DNA of 64,000 nt from Eremophila alpestris peregrina (lineage: Eukaryota > Chordata > Aves > Passeriformes > Alaudidae). The position numbers and the translations under genes were made by a program. The stretch covers positions 9,388,123-9,452,122 of the forward strand of contig WMCF01000025.1 of the NCBI GenBank assembly GCA_009792885.1, written 5' to 3'. The notes under the pieces are model-generated. The model saw only the letters and a program-made list of their open reading frames with translations, was not told the origin of the DNA and made no database searches. Below, one piece after another: positions 39,590 through 53,300 of the stretch; position 1 is the stretch's first letter, and each line of letters begins with the position of its first letter.

Positions 39590-41600
39590 CAAATTTTTGT
39601 GAGTAAGATCAAGAACACATATTTACTGAGTAATGCACTGGGTGGCAGGAAGAAGGAAGGGAAGGAAGGCAGCTGAAAATCTGTAATTAGAAATGGGGCC
39701 CTTGCTGAAGGTAACCTGAATCCTTCTATAGAGTGAGCAGAGCTCCTGGAAACATCAGAGGAGGTGATCTGAGAAGATAAATGGATGTTTGGATCCCGGG
39801 GCAATTCAGCAACGTCTGGAAATCTGCCAATCAAGTGAATCACTGTGATACAGAAACCATCTTCAAGAACTGCTGTTACCAATCCAGAATGAAAAATCAA
39901 GATAGAGCTCCAGCAAGTAGATGTCTGCTGAACATCTCATGTACAAACACCTGAACTGTAGGAAAGCAGCCTTGACACACCAGGATGAAGATAGCATCTT
40001 TGGGAGCTTCTCTGAGGGGGCTGGACAAAAGGAACTCAAGAGAAACACAACCTCTGTGTCAGAGGCAGTATTTACAGAGCCACTGGGGAGCAATCTGCTC
40101 TCCAAACACAGAAACCAAGTCCTCTGAGAAAGAGGACAATCAGTCTGGAGGGAAGATTTTCAGGAAGCTCAGGAAACAAGAACCAAGTGCAGGCTAAAGC
40201 CCGTGTCATCACAGGGCAGGAGGACATGCCAATCCACTGATGGCCGTGCTGAGGCCTTTCTATTCTGTCCTGGAACCAGGGACCTATGATGAGGGGAAAA
40301 GTGGGACTGGCACTGAGGAACTAGGAGTTTTCAAGACCAGATACCACCACACAGTCACTTACTTGCTGGAGGCAAAGGTCATATGAAGGGCACAAAGGTT
40401 GTGGATCACCAGGGAAGAAGCACTGGATCTGAGAAGCCTGCAATGTCTGCTTTCCATGGCTGCCAGTAGCACAGGGAAAAGGCAAGAGAAAGATTTTAGA
40501 GAGATAATCTAGGACCCTACAGGGGAAGCTGGAATCAAGGTCTTTCATGTAATTAAGTACTTGTATACTATACAGGACTGCAAATGGACAAATGTGCAAG
40601 GATGCTTGGCTAAAAGTGAGGTTTTCCTATTCATTATGGGGACTCCTTTGTATGAGACACCTGAAGCTAGACAAAAGAAGCTCATTTGAATCTTAAGGGA
40701 ATCAACCTGTTAGCATTTCAAATCCAGAAGGTCATGGATGAGCTTCTTACTGATTAGTGGGGGATGGTGGCAGGAAGGGTAAAAGATGGAGGGTACAGAA
40801 TAGCACATGGTCTAGGGTGGGTCTTCTACTGATGAAGACAAACAGTAAAACTGCTCAATGAGTCCATAACAGAAAGGGCAGCTCTTGCCTCTGATGATGT
40901 GCAAAGCTCTTGCTTGGGCTCTTGCAACTGAAGATGCATTCCACAAATGACCAGAATGTTCTTTGGTTCAACATCCCAATGTGAAACATGAAGGCCACAA
41001 TATCCTCCAGTCTCACTGAACTTCAGAGAAGGGAACTACAGAGGAAAGAAAAGACTGTCTTCATAAAAGGGGTAGTGAAAATACTTGATGCAGTATCAAT
41101 GCTCCCTTAAACAGCCTAAGGAAAGGATGATAGCATGAATCACCTATCAAAAGGAGCCTGACAAAAGGGAAAATTAGTGAAAAAGATGAGGAAAATTAAT
41201 TTTTAGATGTGCTTCTGAGATCTTTGAAAACACAAGCCAGTGAAGTTGAAGAATGAAGATGAATCAAGAGCAGGCTTAGCTCTTCAGCTCACTACAGGCA
41301 TTGTGAAATTATGTTGTTCTATCTACACTGACTGATTGCATCACACCCATGAGATGTGTCAGTAACAGAAGAAGCATTTGCAGAGAGGTCAGGGATAACA
41401 GCAGTGTAGTATTTAAACTGTTTTGTGATGTGCAAAGTCAAAAGCATCCTATGAATGGAGAACCTGAACAGCTTTTGTGCTGTTCTCATTTCACCCCAAG
41501 AGCTGAAAATAAAGATCAATTTACTGAGATGGATAAAATGTCTGGTTTAAGAATTAAGTCACATCTGAACTGGGACTTAACAGTTACCTAACAGTTTCCA
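39590..41600. other. Purine-rich, less AT-rich block of unknown origin
   Basis: Over about 2 kb the + strand is visibly enriched in A/G-rich words (for example GGAAGAAGGAAGGGAAGGAAGG near 39650) and is less AT-rich than the flanking intron. Several frames of 60-100 codons lie on both strands but show no domain I recognise. It could be a heavily decayed transposable element, perhaps retroviral internal sequence, or just a local compositional domain. No terminal repeats were found. Confidence 0.3.
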
Positions 41601-43072
41601 AATGCTCAGAAAGAGCATATCATTATTTCAGTGTAAGGCTAGAACAGGAGCTAGCTCATTATCTCACTGAAGGAGCAAATAAAACTAGACTCTGCCAACG
41701 AGAAAGGAGTCAGGCCTTCGGATATTCTCTCTGTTGTACTCCCCTACCATCACTCTGGGCTCTGAAGATGACCCAAAAGCAAAGCTACCCTCACCTGCTG
41801 CCTTCCCAGCATCATTCTGAGGCTGCATTTCAATGTGCTTCTGGCACAAACCTGCAGAAGTTACAAAATCTGAAGAGATGGAAGCACACACTGGGAGGAG
41901 GAGGAAGCAATACTACAAGTTAGAGACACTGTGAGAACTCTTTGCTGAACTAAAAGGATATATAGAGAACAACTCTCCAGACAGTTATTAATGAATAATT
42001 GTTATTTGCTAGCAAAGCAGTAATTGTCAAATCTTTACAAATTATTTACAGAAGCTGAATATTATGAAACCTTTGGAAAAAAGTACTGCTGTGAAAAAAA
42101 CAAGGGGAAAGGGACAAATATGGGAAGTTAAAAGAATAACAAGAAACTCTAAAGTATTAATTAAGTTAAGGAATTTAGCCTCTGGATCCTTTCCCTTCAC
42201 AGATTTTGTATGACTTGCATGGTCATTAGACTATTGAACTAAATAGCAAAATGTCTCTTGTTACTCAGGAGTCTCACAGCCAAGAATCAGTACCTAAATT
42301 AATCTAAATATTTAAAAACATAGCTTGAAACATTTAAAAACTTTAATTGAGTTTACTGTAAGTAGTGACTGCTTTTAGTAAAATGAGATCAGTGGCATAT
42401 GTGATTTAGTGAATATAACTTAGAAAAAGACAGGCTGAAACGAATGTCTACTTTATGACTGTCTACTACCATCATCAATGACTGGTAGCAATAGTATTTT
42501 AGCTACTTTTTCAACCCTCTAGTAACTAATTTTTATTGAAATCATACCCATATACTTTGTGAAACTCAAACATATGCTTCCAGGCAAATTACTGAGCCCT
42601 TTTTGTGGATTTCCAGCACTGATGACATCTCTATCAAGCTGATGTTCACCAACATCAATTCACAGTGAGACAAAAGACATGAAGATCATGATGTGTGATC
42701 TTGAATCATGAGTGCCATCTCTTGTACTGCAGCTGAGTTAACTCAGGCAATACCTGGAATCCTCAATACAGAGCCAGTACACATTTCCAGAGTACAAAAG
42801 CTTTATTGATTCAAAAGACTTTGACCTTTTTGATGTGGCACTTGATCTTCTGTATTCCGGTCTACTTTAGTGAAGTATATGGAAATTAACCACATACATA
42901 TAAACAACTAAATCCAAGCTAAACTTTCAAGGCTTTCTGTTGCACAGAAGCACCATGGCTGTGTGATGCTTGGTTGCCAGCCTGGGTGAAATCACAGATT
43001 AATACATTTTTACTTTTACCCCAAGTAAAATCACAACACACAGAAATCAGAGAATAATTCCAACCTGGGAAT

Positions 43073-43104
43073 TTGCTTGGACTGTTATTGCTTGGACTGT
43101 TATT
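43073..43104. repeat. Tandem duplication, 15-bp unit x2
   Basis: TTGCTTGGACTGTTA is repeated exactly head to tail, with two further matching bases. The perfect identity indicates a recent slippage or microduplication event. Confidence 0.85.
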
Positions 43105-46100
43105 ATTCCTTTCCTGTTGAGTGAAGCTGCATGAGCTGATGATCAACCAGGGAAAAAGGGGAGAGGAGACTCTTGGTGACTCCAGAGAAAATACTGAGAT
43201 ACAAAAATTCACTTGTAACAATACTAGACAGAACACTGGGTCCCTGCTGTTCTTTGAACTGTCAGGATAATCTCATCCTGAAGGGTATAAATCTTACTGG
43301 GTACTTTAACATTTTCATAGTGACTGAGCAGTACTGGCTTGAGGCATTTTGAGAAACAACTAAAGAGATTATAGAAAAAGTCAAAATAAAGAGACTGAAA
43401 ACAAACATTGTATCAAGCAAGTTTCTTAATCTGACTCGAGAAAAAGAATTTTTTACATCTAACCTGAAAAACAGTAAAACTTAAGAGAAATCTCAAGATT
43501 ATCAGGATAATGTCTTTTAAAAAATACAATTATCCTCATTAATCAATGCATATGAAGCTTGTCTTTCCAATAATTATTTGTCTATTGTTATTGCAGCTGA
43601 TCAATTTCTGTACTTATTTACTATAGCACTAGTTTTTTAGGTACATTTTTCAACTTTTTCATGCATTACCCCCACTTAGATACAAACACAGCAAGATGTT
43701 TTAAGATGCCAGGCAACAACTCCTCAAAGAGCACCTTCATGATTTCAACAATGCAGGAGTGTATGTGATACTGAAAATGAAATCACATCAGAAATTGATT
43801 ATTAGATCTGTAATTTGAATATATTTTCCTAGACATACACTCCTGAAAATGTAACTGCATATATTGTGAATTAATTTAAGTGAATGCTTATTACTCCAGA
43901 GCAATCCCACTATGAAGTGACTCACATAAATACTGTGTTACATATACTATGTAAACATCTGTCCAGTTTACTGAGCAGTAACTGTTTCTTGAAAAAAAAA
44001 TCTTCAGAAGAAACTGTAACAGGAATACTCTAATGACAGTAATTTTCCTGCTGGATTTGCTAGAAATAATAAAAAAAAATTGATATAAACAATGGCATTC
44101 TATCTTCATTTTCTGAATTTGTATTTATTACCATTAATTTAACATTTAGTGAATTAATATTTAAAAAATATAAAGCTAGCATTACTTGCTAAATGCTAAG
44201 AAGTACTTTCTCAATATGTATTATGAAAGCAAAGTTTTAAGATGCTGTAGAGACTAAAACCAGCAAGATATACCAGCAAATATCAAGCAAATGTCAAGCA
44301 TAATCCCATATGCAGCAGAGGACATTATTTAAATATTCTCTACCTTTTTGAGACTGTTTGAACAGAAATTTTAAAAGAAATACATGAAAACACAAGTGAA
44401 GAAAGTAAATCTCAGTGTTTCAGCTCTGAAATTACTCTACCTTTTTTTTGTTTTGTTTTTTTGTTCTTATTTAAATCCAAAGCACTATTCCACACAGAAT
44501 GAAAGCAATAAGGAAGAAGGTCATACTGTTAGGCACAAAGATACCTGTTGCTGAAATACAGCCCTTCCCAGACAGCAGACATAAGAGAAATGCTGGTTTC
44601 TTTTCTATCCCCCAGGTTCATTCACTACAGTGTTGGCAGGCAAGCACTTGCTGCCTGAAGGAGGATCAGTGCAAGAAACACACTTGGCATTCTGAGCTGC
44701 TGTAAAACAACTCCAGTTATGCTGCTCCTGTGCATGTGCTGATGAACTGCTGCACGACAGATCTTTCTGTTTTCCTGGTAACTGTTCACATTTTTGAATG
44801 TATTCTGATGGCACTTTCACACTGCAAAATGGCCAAGTTCAATGGCTGCCTGTAGCCTCTGTTCTGCCTAAGAATCTGTAATACTTTAGCCATGCTCCCA
44901 AGCTTTCCAGAACACCTTAATGACAAATTAAGCCATATGCCAGTTTTCGTTTTTTCCCTGTAACTTTTAACTCAGCCCTCAACCTGTGGTTTGTTTAAGT
45001 GCAGAACTGATTACTCAATTTCCTGATTACAAATGACTAAAAGCAAAAAGCCTACACTTGCTCAATACTGTCACAGATTCTAGTAGTTTTCATTAAATCC
45101 CAATTTGACCTGTGTTTCCCCCTCTCAGGCAAACAGCAACACATTTTTGCAGGAAAGGGCAGCTCCTTCTCCCCTCACCCCTGAGTGGAGGCCTTTGGAA
45201 TACAGCTCTCTGCACTCCCATCCTGCTGCCAGGGAGAGGGAATGCCAAGGGTCTCTTGTAGTACCATTATTTCCTACATGAGTGTCTCTGTCTTTAAATA
45301 AATAAATTGGCCTAATTTCCCCTTAATTACATTAGTTAGTCATTTCCAAATCAAATACTATTCTGCCTTTTTTTTCCCAATAAAAAATAATTGTGCCAAA
45401 TAACATCGTGCTCTGTCCTGACTGGTGAAGTACAAGATTCTTCAATTCATAAGGTTCCATTTATGCAAAGAAAATATAAAATAAAACTTAACATATGTTT
45501 GCATTCTTTCCAAATTAATAATGAAGATAGAGAGTGGGACTGTTCCCAGCATCCAGCTCCTGGCACCATATGCTTTGCTGTCTATCTGTCTATTGCTGTC
45601 TTATCTTCTAAACAGCATTTAGCTTATTTTTCCTTATGAGATCCAGCTTTACTTCAGCTGCTCTGAATTCATGACAGGCAGTATCAACTGTTACACAGAC
45701 ACACAAAGGCTACATCTCCTCTATCTAATTTCTTCCAGATAGGTCATATTTTTTAAATTTTTCTTGGGATTAAAGACAACATTGAAAGTCTTCGATTTTA
45801 CAGTAAATGAATGTTACTTGCATGAACTTTACACAAAGCACGGATGAGTTTCAGTTATCACTGGAAACCTAGCTGAAGCTTCTCAGAGAATTCCAGACAT
45901 ATGTTCTAAATACTGATTTATTTGTCAAACTAATTCAAATGAAGAAAATTAAGGCTAATTAACTGATTTATTTTTAGCATTTTATCCTCAGCTTTTGTCA
46001 CAGCACAAAGGTTGCATCAGTCAGAAAAAAATCCTCCAGTTTTAACACTGAACAGACTACAAGCCAAGATTATTTAAGTTAGTGTACCAAGTAAAACATC

Positions 46101-46784
46101 TGAGGAACTCAGCACTAAGCCCAGTGTAGCAAGAATGGTTACATGGGATGGAAGTGAGGACAGGATGTGGAAGGAGGAAAGCAGAAATACTGCCTGAACA
46201 TGCATGGGTGTGTTAAGGAAGCTAAAAATGAACCTGAATTAAAAGGTACAAGCAATGTCAAAGGCAATGCAAACAGCTTCTGTTGCTACATTAACAACAG
46301 AAGATGAACAATTAAACCACAAATTCACTGTAATCACAGGCAGGGACAAGATCAAGGTATCTGATATCTTCTGTGTTAGTCTTCCCCAACAAAGTCTCCA
46401 AGGGTTTTATGTCTGAAGAGTTCAAGGAGGAGGGACACTGGCAGCTAATAGTTTGCAAACAGCAAAAGACTTGACAAATCTGATGCATGTGATGGTGCCG
46501 AGAGCCTGCAGTGACACTGAAAGTCTGCCATTTGGCACAGCATGGAAATTGGCTATGGTCCTCAACAGCAGAGAAAAAACCAAAACAAACTACACTGGTA
46601 TTTAAAAAATGGCAAGGTGATAGGATAGTAAGTCTTTCTTTGGCACCTGGAAAAATCACAGAGGAAGTTGTCTTGAAAGCCACGTCTACAGACATGGATC
46701 AGAAACATAAATCTTTGCACTTAATCCGAAATTCTTCTGTTCCAACTAGTGTCTGCTGCCTCTTATCCTATCTGGGGCAACTCT

Positions 46785-47277
46785 GAGAGCTGCGTGGGCA
46801 AACTTGAGGTCAGGCTGGAGGAACAGACCAGCAGGAACCTCATGAGATACAAATGGACAAATGCAAAGCTCTGCTTCTAGGAATAAACACCTGCAATGGT
46901 ACAGGGTGGGAAATGTCTGGGGAAAAGGAGCTAACAGCAACTTCCCTTTACGGAAGAAGAGGTTACCCCATAAGCTCACCTAAGCTCTTTTACTGAGATC
47001 CATGGCTGAAGCATAAAAGACCATGGCCAGAAAATAAAATAAGGGAGGCTCTGAACTTGGCATAAAGAAAGGAATGTTCAAAATCAGGAGAATTAAGCAT
47101 TATAAAACATTGCCTAGGAAAGCAGCATAATCTCTGTTCTTGGAGATTCTCAAAGCACACCTAGACAAAGCCTTCAGCAATCCAGTTTAAAATCAGTGTT
47201 GACTTTGTACTGAGAAGACCACTGGATCAGAACTTCCCAAGAGGTTCCAGGATGAGAGTTTCTACAATTCTAAATAG
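46785..47277 (+). mobile_element. Old CR1 LINE fragment, 3' part
   Basis: The + strand carries eroded CR1 sequence in family order. CAGCAGGAACCTCATGAGAT near 46830 matches the 'cctcatgaagttcaac' stretch of the reverse transcriptase C-terminal region. Near 47105 the C-terminal coding end appears (CATTGCCTAGGAAAGCAGCA, then GGAGATTCTCAAAGC). Near 47215 the 3' tail appears (GAAGACCACTGGATCAGAAC, then CAAGAGGTTCCAGGATGAGA). It ends at TTTCTACAATTCTA. Divergence is high and the open frame is destroyed. It is older than the other three long copies. Confidence 0.7.
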
Positions 47278-47337
47278 CTCTTCTCAGGAAAGCACTAACC
47301 TAGCAATTAAAAACAAAGAAAAAATACCCCACTCCCC

Positions 47338-47405
47338 CCACAAACCAAACCAAATCAAACCAATCCAAACCAATCCAATCCAAATCAAACCAACCCAAAC
47401 CAAAG
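47338..47405. repeat. Imperfect (CCAAA)n pentanucleotide repeat
   Basis: About 65 bases made of CCAAA, CCAAT and CAAACC units, with occasional single-base variants (AATCAAACC, CCAATCC). It is preceded by a short C-rich run and followed by an A run. The minus strand is therefore a TTTGG-type repeat. The degree of interruption suggests an old microsatellite. Confidence 0.85.
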
Positions 47406-49348
47406 TAAAAAAACCACAACAATAAAAGAATCACCACCAGTGGCACAACCATCTTCTATTTGGCTTGTATAATGTTTTCCTAGTTAATTAGAATTAACAC
47501 TGGATTTACAAACAGTTTTAGCATTCATACATGGCAGATTTTTCAAAACAGTACTAAGTTGTTTCCACTTTAATGATTCAAGAATTTAATTATGTTTACT
47601 TCATGAGATAGAAAACATTTACTTCTTTCTATGATGGAGAGTAATTTCTACAGCAACATGCAAGTAGCAAATTCAGCTAGTCACCTTTTTAGATGTAAAC
47701 ACAGTGGGAATAATGCCATTTTCCTGCTCAATAAGACAGATAAAAAACAATGTTTTGGTTGTTTTGTGTGAGATAACAGGAGATTTTCTTACTGTAGATG
47801 GGCTGTGCAGCCATATCACAATGTAACCATATGTATGCTTCTAGATTCTTGGCCAGCACTGGTACAGAAATAAAACTCATCAAATGTGTTTCATTTACCC
47901 TTAATTTCAGAGAAATACGTGCACTAATTCCAAAATCATTATTAATGAGCCTTAGCAGAAGCAAATCTCTTGAACTTGATAATGACTAGTTGTGTAAGGA
48001 AGGACTAGTCACATGAGAAAGGAACACCAAACACTTCCCATCTCAAATATTATACCTTAAAAAGTATATTTATTGTGTCTTTGTATGATGACTGAACAGG
48101 AAAATACTTAATTTGAATTTCTCTTTTATAGTTAAGCTACAGGCTAAGCAACACAAATGTTTCTTCATATGAAAAATTATTTTAACAATCCAACCAACCT
48201 AAACCATAAAGCTACTCAGAAATTGTGTCATTGCAACTAATCATACCTCTTAAGTGACCTGTTCAAAGGGATTAGAGGGGCAAATGAAAACATAAAGTAA
48301 TTTAAAAATCTTTGTGCCATAACAAGTACTCCTCTCTTAAGATTCTCTGACCTCCTAAAAAAAATTGCAGCAGTGATCAATACTTGCCTATTCTCATATA
48401 AACAGGAAGGAAAACAAGATGTATAAAATAATTAAGTCTTTCATTAGGAATATTTAAGTTCTGAAGTATTCATAAAACAACCTGTGCTTATGATGTTTGA
48501 AGGGAAAAAAAATTACCAACATGAAAATTTTGTTTCAAATTCAGGCAAAATTCCTATTATCATTTTTTTCTTTGATTAGTGCCAGCATGAACCAGGACAC
48601 AATTTACAGGACACAATAAAATTACAAACCAATTATCTTTCCATAATGAATTCTTGTAAGCAGTTTATTATTGAAACTCACAATGCACATTAAATATTAA
48701 CTCAAATAAACAATGCAAACTGATTACTATTTTTTTTTTCATGCAAGCAGAAGGTTATTTGGAGGTTTCACATGACATAGCTAAAGGTTTTCAGCTCCTG
48801 AGGCTAAAACATGGGTTGCAGAGATAGAGATATATACAATATTCCAATTTAAAATTTAGATTTAGTAGCGTTTGCCCTTAAAATTAATTTTTAAATGGTG
48901 AACCATTAATTCTTTTTATGATGTTTACCATTCAACTACTAAATCCCTAATGAAATACTGAGCAGCTTCATGTGAGATGTTTATACAATGTTACCCAAGT
49001 GCTTTGAACATGCAAACTATGATGAAATATTACAATAGTATTCTCCAACTTCATTTTGACTTCTTTTCTCTCTAGCCTCTGTCCCACATTGCTGCAATAA
49101 TAAAGAACTCATATGGTTTTCTAAACAGTGTACAAATTTTTATGTCAAAACTCTGTGGCCAATTTCATCATTTATGGATGATGAAGGAATAGGATGTGAA
49201 TTATGAAATGCCACCATCTGGCGAACAGGTATGGGGCTGTCAGCTAGCTACAGAAACAACTACTTTTTAATGTGTGCTTTACATGTTTTCCCTTGTTTGT
49301 TCCCTAGATATAAAAAGATTATCAATGAGTTTTAGTCCTGAATATTTA

Positions 49349-50030
49349 CAGAATCACAGAATACGCTAAGCTGGAAAAGGCCTACAAGGATCATTAAGGC
49401 CAGCTCCTGGCACTATGCAGAACACCCCAGGAGTCACACCATGTGCATGAGAGCATTGTCCAAACGCTTCTTGAACTCTCTCAGGCTGGTGCTGTGACCA
49501 CTTCCCTAGGGAGCCTGTTCCAGTGCCCAAACACCTTCTGGGTGAAGAACTTTCTCCTGATATCCATCTTAAACCTGCCCTGACTCAGCTTCATGTCATT
49601 TCCTCAAGTCCTGTCACTGGTCATGAGAGTGAAAAGATCAGTGTCTGCCCTTCCACTTCCCCTCATGAGGAAGCTGCAGGCTACAATGAGATCTCCCCTC
49701 AGTCTCCTCCAGGCTGAACGGACCAAGTGCCCTCAGCTGCTCCTCATGCAGCTTCCCCTCAAGGCCCTTCACCATCCTGGTGACCCTCCTCTGGACACTC
49801 TCTGGTAGTTTAATGCCTTTTTTACATTGTGGCACCCAAAACTGGCCCCAGCACTCGAGGTGGGGCTGCCCCAGTGGAGACCAAAGCAGGACAATCCCGT
49901 CCCCTGCCCAGCTGGGATGCTGTGCCTGATGCCCCCCAGGCTCTCCTGGCTGCCAGGGCACTGCTGACTCAGATTCAAGTTGCCATCAAACAGCACACAC
50001 AGGGCCCTTTCAGCAGCACTGCATTTAGTT
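49349..50030 (-). mobile_element. CR1 LINE fragment, 3' end
   Basis: This is a minus-strand 5'-truncated CR1. The 3' terminus is visible on the + strand as ACAGAATCACAGAATAC (49349-49365), the complement of the CR1 terminal ATTCTGTGATTCTGT motif. The minus-strand frame in 49638-49961 carries the reverse transcriptase C-terminal pattern LPESVQRRVTRMVKGLEGK, then EEQLRALGPFSLEE, which are signatures of the family. The 3' tail of about 290 bases includes GTCCAAACGCTTCTTGAACT. Frameshifts separate the coding pieces. It has the same orientation as CTNND2. Confidence 0.92.
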
Positions 50031-50220
50031 GCTAAAAGCTTACTTGAAAGAAATTTGCCTCTCTTCATCCCTTTAATCCCTATAAAGAATTAGTATTTCA
50101 GAATAAAGAGCTAGAAATGGTAAAGCAAACATCAATGAAAGGACAGCAGTACCCCTTCCTTGAGTTCTCTGCCAAATGTGAATACTAACTTCACAGCATC
50201 ACTTTCTCTAGGAAAAACAC

Positions 50221-50338
50221 ATATCCCACATATAATTATGTATATGTATATAAATACATAACTGTATGTATATTAACATATATGTATTCGAGTATATGCT
50301 AATATATGCATTCATGTATACATACATAAATATATACA
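50221..50338. repeat. Diverged TA/TGTA-rich microsatellite
   Basis: About 118 bases of mixed TATA, TGTATA, CATA and ATGTAT words without one consistent unit. This is a degenerate AT dinucleotide or tetranucleotide repeat. Confidence 0.75.
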
Positions 50339-53300
50339 ACTTCTTGGAGTACTTTGTATTAAAAGGAGCAGTCATTACACCCTGTGGTATTTACACATCT
50401 GTTTACTCTTTTAACATGCAAAAACTGGATTGCTCTGCTTGATCCCTTTCCTTTCACATGCCATTAGGATTCATACAGTCAATTAATTTTGTGGAGTTTT
50501 TATAGATACAAGATTTTTAACAAGTGATCATTATTTGCTACAGTCCACAAATAGAGGGGGAAAAATCCCAAGCCCTCTATGAGAAAAGAAATGCATTTTG
50601 ATACTGAGTCCAGAGCACACACCAGATTTTGAAAATTGCTGTGATTTGGCCTCACAATCAGATTAATCTTATATTGAATTAAAAGCCCCATTTCTAAGGA
50701 AAACTACATGTTGTGATCCTCGAGGGATGTAATACATCTCTAGCTGAAACAACAGAAAGGTTTATTGTTTGTTTGAAATGCTGAGACTTGTCTTGCATCA
50801 AAACACACAAGAGTCATTTAGGCTGGACAACAAAAATTGGGTTATCATCTGCAAGACTAAATGCTACAGCAAATAGTATCAATGCTGGCAGAAATTACTT
50901 GTTTGCTATTTTTTTTCAGAGGGGACCACCTAACCTCTGATTCAGCATTATTTGATTCATAGTCATATTCTTTCTATTACGGGAAAACTGTGATCCACAT
51001 ATTGATCCACCTATCCTCACATTCATTCACAGATGTTAAACTCCTAATTACTTTGTTAAACTAGAAGGTGCAATTTCTCTGAAGTGAATACTAGGTTGTA
51101 AAATAACTACCATACAAACTGTTAGATACATGTTTGGGATGGGCTCTCAAATAGATTGGTCATGACTACAAATCCTGACAAATCCTGACACAAACCGCAG
51201 TGAAATAAATACATCTGTAAATGGTCCATTAAACCTCAGTTAATCTTAATTCTATGGAGTACTAATGGAGATTTTGCTTTTCCAACTGATGTTAATGCCA
51301 GAGTGGAATTTACCTCTCATTTTCAAAAATGACAGCTGATTCCCACCCCTTTTGGTCATCCTGTAGTCCATGTGATAAGTGTCAAGCCTGCATGGTGACC
51401 TTCTCACTGAGATGCAAGGGAAAAAGCTGCCTCTGGTCTTCCAAACAAGACCTGGAGGAACCAAATCTACAGCTCAGTGGGCAGTTCAGAAACCAGATCC
51501 AGTCAAGTCTTGTATGTTTTCTTTTCCATTACCCTGGAGAACACTGCAACATTGTGTCTGGAACTGAACACCTATTCTAGGCTCCTAATACTGCTTGACC
51601 CCTTGGAAAGCAGCGGTGACTCCTGACACTGTGCAGCAGCCTCCATGCCCTCACCAGCAAGAGAGGGTAGGTAGAACCTAACAGTGCTGTGGCTGATTCC
51701 CCATCAGCCCAAATGCTTGAGCTGTACATCCAACAAGTGCCAGCAATGGTGGCAATCCCTGTCATGGAACTCTATGACTCCACATGAGGGAAGTCCTCCC
51801 CTAGCCAATTAAAAATAAACTTTTAGAAATACAACACCAAAAACTCTTTCACTGAAAAGCATGCCATAGCCTGTATGCAAACAACCAGATGGAGAAAGGA
51901 GGCAACTTTCATTTGCATAACAACTTTAAATGGAAATGCTTTGCAAACATAGCATTAACAGCATGTAATATATCATTGTTACTACAGTGGCATTCCCAAA
52001 TAGCACCAATGGGATCTAGGCCTCGTTAGAAGATGTACTCTATAAATGTATATGTAGAGGCATAAACCATACTTTTAAAAAAAACTTTAAACTATTACAG
52101 AATATCATCTACCCCAACTGACTACAACGCAAGGAAAGGCAACAGATGGTTCAGATGGCAACTGTAAACAAATTTTACAGATAACTAAACTGCTCCTAAA
52201 TATATCAGTTTTGAGATCTCCTGTCACACCTTCCCAATTTATAGTGTGTAGCCCCCTTAACCTCTCTATAAAAGTAATACTGACTCCCTTCTTCTAGTTT
52301 GACACTTTCTCTGTCAACTGGAGTTTTTCCTTGCTCCCTTTATTTCTCCAAAAGGAATGTAAAAGGTATGGAAGGTATGCAAAAGAGTTTTCTTTAGCTA
52401 CTGCCTGAACTAGGGAAAGACTGGACAAAATAGCAGTCAAGTAAAATTCACAGTGGGGGTAATGCAACGTTTCTTTGTCATCTTAATATTGCCTCCTTGT
52501 GCAATAGCATCTGGTAGAGTCTTTCCAGCCTCTCAAAGGGCTGAGGAAATGGAGCCTCAGGTCACTGAGACAGTCTGTTGCCATGGATAAGGGTGGCAGA
52601 AGGGCACCTGTCTCCCTGTCTCCTCATTTGGATATCACTGCTCCCCACCCTCCTCATCTGCATTTTAATGGACAACTTCTGGTTAGTTATGATAAACTAT
52701 TTAAGCTCTCATTATTTTCATTGCTTCTCTTTACAAAAGAATATCTAAAGCTAATTACTATCTTGTAGAGGAAAAGAATGGATCTTTTGTTACCTACAAG
52801 AAGCATTTCTAGGTGGTCACCAGGAGAAAAGTGCTGAAAAGCATCATTCTATTTTAAGAGCTTGAGTCTTTTCTTAGCTTTTAGCAAACTGAATGTCTAA
52901 CAACTGCCTCACATATTGCTGTTATAATCCCAGGATTTATGCTCTTTTCCCCAAGATAAAAGGAACGTGCATGTTGACAGGAAATACACACATGGATGGA
53001 GGCTGTAAATATGCTCCTTTCTGTCCTCAAAGTGAGCCAGTACCTTCACCTCTTCTCTGCAGCATGGGCACAGAGCATCAGACACATGCAAGAAAGAGAA
53101 AGAGCACATGCACCCTAGGTCCAAATCGCGTCCTGAAACAAGATTATGCAAAGCTTATTCACTGTCATACCTGTAAGAGGACTGTAGCTCAGTTTGGTCA
53201 ATACTCTTCTGTCTAGTTTAACAATGGAAGGTTTTATTTTATCCATCATTGTGAATGTGTACACAATTTAAATCATACTTTTAATTCTGAAATGTTTCAC

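Noticed and set aside
46312..46695. 127-codon minus-strand open frame on the CTNND2 strand
   Set aside because: Checked as a possible upstream CTNND2 exon. The peptide does not resemble the serine/proline-rich linker and no paired splice sites were evident.
49593..50035. Several overlapping + and - open frames
   Set aside because: They are pieces or antisense shadows of the CR1 copy at 49349-50030, not host genes.
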